Origin: Planctomycetota bacterium
GTDB taxonomy: Bacteria; Planctomycetota; Planctomycetia; Pirellulales; Lacipirellulaceae
Assembly: GCA_024278035.1 (NCBI GenBank)
Contig: JAJRUA010000266.1
Span: forward strand, 1-8,968
DNA length: 8,968 nucleotides
Direction of reading: 5' to 3'
In this document: one piece after another, positions 5,464 to 8,968 of the stretch
Layout: the number at the start of each line of letters is the position of its first letter
Position numbering within the stretch: position 1 is the first letter of the stretch
Made by a program: the position numbers and the translations under genes
The notes under the pieces: model-generated
The model's database searches: none
What the model was told of the DNA's origin: nothing
Seen by the model: the letters and a program-made list of their open reading frames with translations, nothing else

Positions 5464-6525
5464 ATGTGCTACGAAGAAGAAGACCTGGTCCGATTTCACT
5501 TTGGTGAAATGACGAAGGACGAAGTGGAGTCTTTTCGCCTCCGTCTTGAAAACGAACCTGGGCTTGCCGAACGACTCGAAAAACTTCAGCAATGCTTAGA
5601 GCCTATCCCCGAACCCTGTGGTGGGGGCCCAGCGGTCGAGAAGGCTGGCACTTCCAAAAGGTTGGGGGACGTGCCGTTAGAGAGCGACGAACAAGAAAAA
5701 AAGAAAGCGGAAGCGGTTCCTAGGGGGCTTGCAGAGCGAACTTCTGATTCAGTGGAAACGCTCATCACCCAGTCGTCTTGTGACACGCTTCAGGGAAAAC
5801 GCTGGTGCTCTTTTGTCGACCTCTTAGTGGGAGTGATCGCGGTCGGCCTGTTGGCACTTATTATTGTCCCGGCAGTCCAAAGTAGTCGGGACGCCGCTCG
5901 ACGGGCTGCTTGCAAGGAAAACCTCCACCAGATCGGCCAGGCTCTGATCGCCTACTCACAGGGCCATGGTGGTTATTTCCCACGAATTGCGCCGCAGAGC
6001 AACGCAGGAGCGTTTTCCATGCAATTGGTCGAAGCGGGCTATTTTAGTCGCGATGATCTTTCTCAACTCTTGCTTTGCCCTTCTTCGTCCTTGGCGGCAG
6101 ATATCGCCGAACGGCGAGCGGCGATTGTTGTACCCACGGCTGAAGAGATGCGCGTCGCCCAAACGCTCTTACTTGACCGGCTCCGAAGGTACATGGGGGG
6201 TAGCTACGCCTATCGTCTTGGGCATCTCGAACAGGGGAGCTACGTCCCCGTTCGCAATCGTGCCGACTGTCGATCCGCCTTGCTTTCCGACGCCCCGAAT
6301 GCAAAGTACGGTGTTAGCCACAATCATAGCAAGCAGGGGCAAAACCTTCTTTTCCAAGATGGAAGCGTCAACTTTCAGAGGGGTTGTTTGGCCCCCGGGG
6401 GGGCGGACCATTTGTTCTTGACCGCCGCCGGAGTTGTTGCAGCAGGACAATCTCGCAGCGACACGGTTCTCGCCCCCAGCGACGCAAGCCCCGGCCCTGT
6501 GCAGGTTCTCTATCAAGGCAGGTAG
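5464..6525 (+). CDS. Probable anti-sigma/signal-receptor membrane protein with degenerate prepilin (DUF1559-like) module
   Basis: A 353-residue protein from the ATG at 5464. Residues 2-45 (LVRFHFGEMTKDEVESFRLR, 9-28, then a second acidic helix) resemble the helical anti-sigma domain that binds ECF sigma factors, but lack the His-x3-Cys-x2-Cys zinc motif. A charged linker of about 65 residues follows, partly encoded by an 84-bp repeat (residues 45-72). Residues 114-139 are the only membrane segment; with the helix after it, it matches the DUF1559 prepilin helix position by position (FVDLLVGVIAVGLL, 117-130, then PAVQSSRDAARRAACKENL, 136-154). However, Trp replaces the cleavage-site Gly, Asp replaces Glu5, and it lies in mid-protein, so processing by prepilin peptidase is unlikely. 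An H-X10-DG motif (His288, Asp299-Gly300) is typical of the DUF1559 C-terminal region. The N-terminus is expected in the cytoplasm and the C-terminus outside. A GTG at 5443 would add seven residues; the ATG was preferred for AGGTGG 10 bases before it. The anti-sigma role is inferred from position and the weak N-terminal match. Confidence 0.75.
   Translation: MCYEEEDLVRFHFGEMTKDEVESFRLRLENEPGLAERLEKLQQCLEPIPEPCGGGPAVEKAGTSKRLGDVPLESDEQEKKKAEAVPRGLAERTSDSVETLITQSSCDTLQGKRWCSFVDLLVGVIAVGLLALIIVPAVQSSRDAARRAACKENLHQIGQALIAYSQGHGGYFPRIAPQSNAGAFSMQLVEAGYFSRDDLSQLLLCPSSSLAADIAERRAAIVVPTAEEMRVAQTLLLDRLRRYMGGSYAYRLGHLEQGSYVPVRNRADCRSALLSDAPNAKYGVSHNHSKQGQNLLFQDGSVNFQRGCLAPGGADHLFLTAAGVVAAGQSRSDTVLAPSDASPGPVQVLYQGR
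5596..5679 (+). repeat. 84-bp dispersed repeat, copy 2, inside the anti-sigma-like coding sequence
   Basis: TTAGAGCCTATCCCC (5596-5610), CCAGCGGTCGA (5629-5639) and GGGACGTGC with the following GTTA (5666-5679) match the copy at 7581-7664 at identical offsets with no gap. A hand count gives 57 of 84 identical positions, clustered in those blocks. Here the repeat is read in frame as LEPIPEPCGGGPAVEK and onward, with no stop, forming part of the linker between the N-terminal and membrane segments. CCAGC (5629-5633) can pair with GCTGG (5644-5648). Confidence 0.65.
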
Positions 6526-6744
6526 GGCGAGCGTTGGTTGCGTTTTTGCCTCATTGCTTGCTTTTGCACGTGGTATTTTTACCACCGACGAACGCTTGCA
6601 AAAGTTCTTCTTTCGCTCAATCGCCTAAGCGTAAGCACTTGGTTTCAAGCTGTTTCCTCTCAATGGCTTGTGGTTTCTCGCACCATGGCGCGGTGATTGC
6701 TTTAAGGACTCTTCTCACGGTCCTGTTGTCTAACACCGCACAGA
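6526..6744. other. Gap after the anti-sigma-like gene, with one small hairpin
   Basis: The only clear structure is GTGGTA/TACCAC (6570-6575 with 6580-6585) around four T. It has no T-tract after it, so it is a weak terminator candidate. No convincing promoter, RNA gene or small gene was found. Confidence 0.4.
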
Positions 6745-7584
6745 ATGCACGCACAGAAACTCATCGAAGTCGCCGGGTGGATCAGCCTGCATGGAAAGTC
6801 ACTCATCGACAATTGCCCCGTGCTGCCAGACGACGCCCTCTCTGAGTACTGGATCGCTTCGCGCTGTCGGATGGATCATTGGGGACGGGCCCTCCGGTCG
6901 CTCGGACAAAGTGAATCGGTGACCACCGACAAGCTAACGGGCCACGCCGAGCCACTCCTTAGCCTTGCCGAGGAAATTTTACTTTCGGAAGTCCTTGCAC
7001 GCGTCGTTGCTGCGGTCGCCCACACGCACGACACCCATCACAAGCGTGAAGAAGCAAGCCCTATCGGCCGTAACACGCTGGAGGCTCATAGGGAGGCTCG
7101 TAGCCGTCTTCGCTCTTTGATCTACACCTGGTGGCCTGGCGACTCGCCCAAGGCACGCCATGTTCATTCGCTCGCTAAACAGGCCGAACGCTGGGTCGAT
7201 GTCTTGTTGGCTTACGTTAGTCGGTCGGGAGATGTCGATCACTTTGCTTACGATGTCTCTCGGCTAAGAGAGTTTGCGTACGATGTCCAATTGCACGGCC
7301 CCGCTTCGAGCGAAGCGGCAGGCCAATTGCTTACGTTCTCTTTACGAGCGAGCTTTGCCGCTGCGAACCAACCGCCCGTTTGCAGCCATCTCAATCGGCA
7401 AATTGCCGGAGCAGCGCTCGGTCTCTATGGCTCCGAAGCTTTCGACAGCTTTGGTTTGCTCCGACCACCCTGGATGATCCGTGCCGAGCGATCGACCGAC
7501 GACGCGATAGCCCTGCTCGACTCGCTCTTTGTGGGTGATTTCACCGGCCAGAGCAATCGATTGCCCGAACGATGGCGGATTTAG
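6745..7584 (+). CDS. Hypothetical helical protein of unknown function
   Basis: A 279-residue soluble protein that I do not recognise. It has no signal peptide, membrane segment or familiar catalytic motif and appears almost wholly alpha-helical. Features visible: a conserved-looking N-terminal half with several Trp residues and SEYWIASRCRMDHWGRALRS (33-52); a His-rich patch HTHDTHH (92-98); the stretch SRLRSLIYTWWPGDSPKARH (119-138); and a helical pair from about 140 to 215. Codon use matches the neighbours and the frame is long and clean, so it is a real gene. An in-frame TAA at 6703 and no other start between leave the ATG at 6745 as the only start; there is no Shine-Dalgarno site. Its TAG stop (7582-7584) lies inside copy 3 of the 84-bp repeat, so the repeat sets its C-terminus. 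It follows the sigma/anti-sigma-like pair on the same strand after 219 bases, but nothing shows that they work together. Confidence 0.7.
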   Translation: MHAQKLIEVAGWISLHGKSLIDNCPVLPDDALSEYWIASRCRMDHWGRALRSLGQSESVTTDKLTGHAEPLLSLAEEILLSEVLARVVAAVAHTHDTHHKREEASPIGRNTLEAHREARSRLRSLIYTWWPGDSPKARHVHSLAKQAERWVDVLLAYVSRSGDVDHFAYDVSRLREFAYDVQLHGPASSEAAGQLLTFSLRASFAAANQPPVCSHLNRQIAGAALGLYGSEAFDSFGLLRPPWMIRAERSTDDAIALLDSLFVGDFTGQSNRLPERWRI

Positions 7585-7664
7585 AGCCTATCCCCCAACC
7601 TGTCAGGAAGTGTCCAGCGGTCGAAAAAGACCGAGGCGTCGGAAGGTTTTGGGACGTGCAGTTA
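7581..7664 (+). repeat. 84-bp dispersed repeat, copy 3, over the stop of the hypothetical gene
   Basis: It has the same blocks as copy 2 at the same spacings: TTAGAGCCTATCCCC (7581-7595), CCAGCGGTCGA (7614-7624) and GGGACGTGC (7651-7659). CGGTC (7618-7622) pairs with GACCG (7629-7633) around six bases. The frame that would translate it like copy 2 (LEPIPQP, then PAVEK) is open here too, but in this place it is probably intergenic. The TAG within its first bases ends the preceding gene. Confidence 0.65.
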
Positions 7665-7666
7665 AT

Positions 7667-7699
7667 CTCGCCAGGATGGCGAGGCTATGGGCTTGCCAT
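7667..7699. terminator. Two tandem hairpins in the convergent gap
   Basis: CTCGCC (7667-7672) pairs with GGCGAG (7678-7683), and ATGG (7687-7690) with CCAT (7696-7699). They lie between the ends of the hypothetical gene (plus) and the ABC transporter gene (minus), where a two-way terminator would be expected. No T-tract is present on either side, so they may instead be the distal part of the adjoining repeat. Confidence 0.35.
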
Positions 7700-7714
7700 C
7701 TTGGGGGGCATGGG

Positions 7715-8968
7715 TCAAACCTTCGCCAATTTTTCCGCCCGGCGTCGTTCGCGCTCTTCGGTGCGCTCGCGGATTTGTTCGACGCCGTCGTCGGGCGTCG
7801 CGGCGATAAGCTGTTGGGTGTACGCTTCGTGCGGAGCTCGATAGATCGTTTCCGAGGGACCAAACTCAACGATCTTGCCATTGTTCATCACCGCCATCAT
7901 GTCCGCCATGAACTTTACGACCGACAAATCATGGCTGATGAAAATATAGGTGAGCCCCCGCTTCTCCTGAAGTTCTTTCAGCAAATTGAGCACTTGGGCT
8001 TGGACCGAAACGTCGAGGGCCGAGACGGATTCGTCACAAATGATAAACTCCGGTTCTACGGCAAGCGCCCGGGCGATGCAGATGCGCTGTCGCTGCCCGC
8101 CTGAAAACTCATGCGGGTAACGTCGCAAGTGCCCGGCTCCGAGACCCACCTCTTCGAGCAGGCTGGCCGCTCGGTCGCGACGCTCCGAACGACTTCCCCC
8201 CAGGCGATGGACCGACATTGGCTCCACTAAGGTCGATTCAACCGTCATCCGCGGATTGAGGGAGCCATAAGGGTCTTGGAAGATAATTTGTAATCGGCTA
8301 CGCATTCGCCTCAGTTCACGGCGTGAGAGCGACGCCATCTCTTCACCGCCGAACGAAACGCTGCCACTGGTCAGTTCTAGCAGTCGCAAAATGGCCCGAC
8401 CAGCCGTGGTTTTGCCACACCCCGACTCGCCCACCAAGCCGAGAGTTTGCCCCCGATAGACGTTGAACGAAATGCCATCGACCGCCTTCACGTGGCCAAC
8501 AACGCGGGAAAGAACACCTCGGCGAATAGGGAAATGGATTTTCAGGTTGCGCACGGCCAACAGCGGCTCAGTCCCTTCCTCGACGGCGGTCGTGTCGGGA
8601 GCGTGCCCCGCTTCGCCCCAAGGATGGCCCATCGCTTCGAGTTCGCTCTTGGGGTGCAAGAGGCGTCCTCGGCCATGCTGTTGCATCCTTTGGACTTGTT
8701 TCTCGCCGAGTTGTTTTTCGATGATCCGTGTCTCCCCTTTCTCAACGACCTCGTCCATGTAGTCGCTGACGGTCGGCAAAAGCCGAAACTTGGTATCGAG
8801 CCTCGGGCGACAAGCAAGCAGGCCTTTCGTATAGGCGTGCTTCGGATCGGTAAAGATATCGAGGACCGAGCCGTACTCGACCATCTTTCCGCGATACATC
8901 ACTAGCACATCGTCCGCGATCTCGGCGATCACTCCCAAGTCGTGCGTGATGAACAGGATCGACATGCC
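7715..8968 (-). CDS. Fused two-domain ABC transporter ATP-binding protein (peptide/oligopeptide type), C-terminal 417 residues
   Basis: The energising subunit of an ABC importer of the dipeptide/oligopeptide class, with two ATPase domains in one chain as in YejF or GsiA. The gene runs off the right edge. What remains starts at the H-loop of the first domain (FITHDLG, with His8 counting from the Met at 8965) and its C-terminal part. A linker of about 70 residues (60-133) follows, then a complete second domain: Walker A GESGCGKTT (179-187), Q-loop Gln230 in IIFQDPYGSLNPR, signature FSGGQRQR (287-294), Walker B FIICDES (307-313), SALD D-loop (315-318) and H-loop His345. The C-terminal APHEAYTQQLIAATP (377-391) is the oligopeptide/dipeptide-transporter C-terminal motif. 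All catalytic residues of the second domain are intact, with a charged tail after it. Partner permeases and the binding protein would lie outside the window. The substrate cannot be told from this part; peptides are the family default. Confidence 0.94.
   Translation of the reverse strand, partial: GMSILFITHDLGVIAEIADDVLVMYRGKMVEYGSVLDIFTDPKHAYTKGLLACRPRLDTKFRLLPTVSDYMDEVVEKGETRIIEKQLGEKQVQRMQQHGRGRLLHPKSELEAMGHPWGEAGHAPDTTAVEEGTEPLLAVRNLKIHFPIRRGVLSRVVGHVKAVDGISFNVYRGQTLGLVGESGCGKTTAGRAILRLLELTSGSVSFGGEEMASLSRRELRRMRSRLQIIFQDPYGSLNPRMTVESTLVEPMSVHRLGGSRSERRDRAASLLEEVGLGAGHLRRYPHEFSGGQRQRICIARALAVEPEFIICDESVSALDVSVQAQVLNLLKELQEKRGLTYIFISHDLSVVKFMADMMAVMNNGKIVEFGPSETIYRAPHEAYTQQLIAATPDDGVEQIRERTEERERRRAEKLAKV

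Noticed and set aside
7572..7844. A plus-strand frame giving LEPIPQP and PAVEK, similar to the anti-sigma-like linker
   Set aside because: The similarity is confined to the 84-bp repeat. There is no similarity to the anti-sigma or membrane segments, and the frame runs antisense into the ABC transporter gene, so it is not a duplicated gene.
1..8968. CRISPR arrays, tRNA or rRNA genes, insertion sequences, prophage or restriction and defence genes
   Set aside because: No regularly spaced direct repeats, RNA gene signatures, transposase, integrase, nuclease or methylase motifs were found on either strand.

Overview
The window looks like chromosome from a planctomycete, probably of the Pirellulales type. 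The indicators are a protein with a DUF1559/prepilin-type helix and H-X10-DG motif, an ECF sigma factor paired with an unusual membrane protein, structured intergenic repeats, long gaps with few strong Shine-Dalgarno sites, and mostly single-gene units. This assignment is inference from gene style, not from a marker gene.

Left part (1-2976, all minus strand): the N-terminal half of dprA runs off the left edge. Next comes a 79-bp cloverleaf-like repeat (637-715), then a FixJ/LuxR-type regulator whose receiver domain has lost its phosphorylation residues, then aroB (3-dehydroquinate synthase). Middle (2977-4638): a palindrome-rich divergent promoter region, a ParA/Soj-type ATPase with no parB beside it, and a 640-bp gap without a convincing gene. 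That gap holds two terminator-like hairpins, an operator-like inverted repeat and a possible ECF promoter.

Core (4639-6525, plus strand): an ECF sigma factor with a strong ribosome binding site, a perfect 13-bp hairpin, a second hairpin that buries a GGGAGGGG motif, and a membrane protein. That protein has an anti-sigma-like N-terminal segment without zinc ligands, a long linker, and a degenerate type IV prepilin/DUF1559 helix in mid-protein with the rest of a DUF1559-like domain after it. I read it as a probable anti-sigma factor or signal receptor that has reused a pilin-like module. Right part (6526-8968): a helical protein I do not recognise (plus) converges on a fused two-ATPase peptide-type ABC transporter protein (minus) that runs off the right edge.

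The most unexpected signal is an approximately 84-bp repeat family with three gapless copies in 3.2 kb: before the sigma gene (4487-4570, inverted), inside the coding sequence of the anti-sigma-like protein (5596-5679), and across the stop codon of the unrecognised gene (7581-7664). The copies share fixed blocks at exactly conserved spacing. The copy inside the gene is translated as part of the linker between the cytoplasmic and membrane segments.
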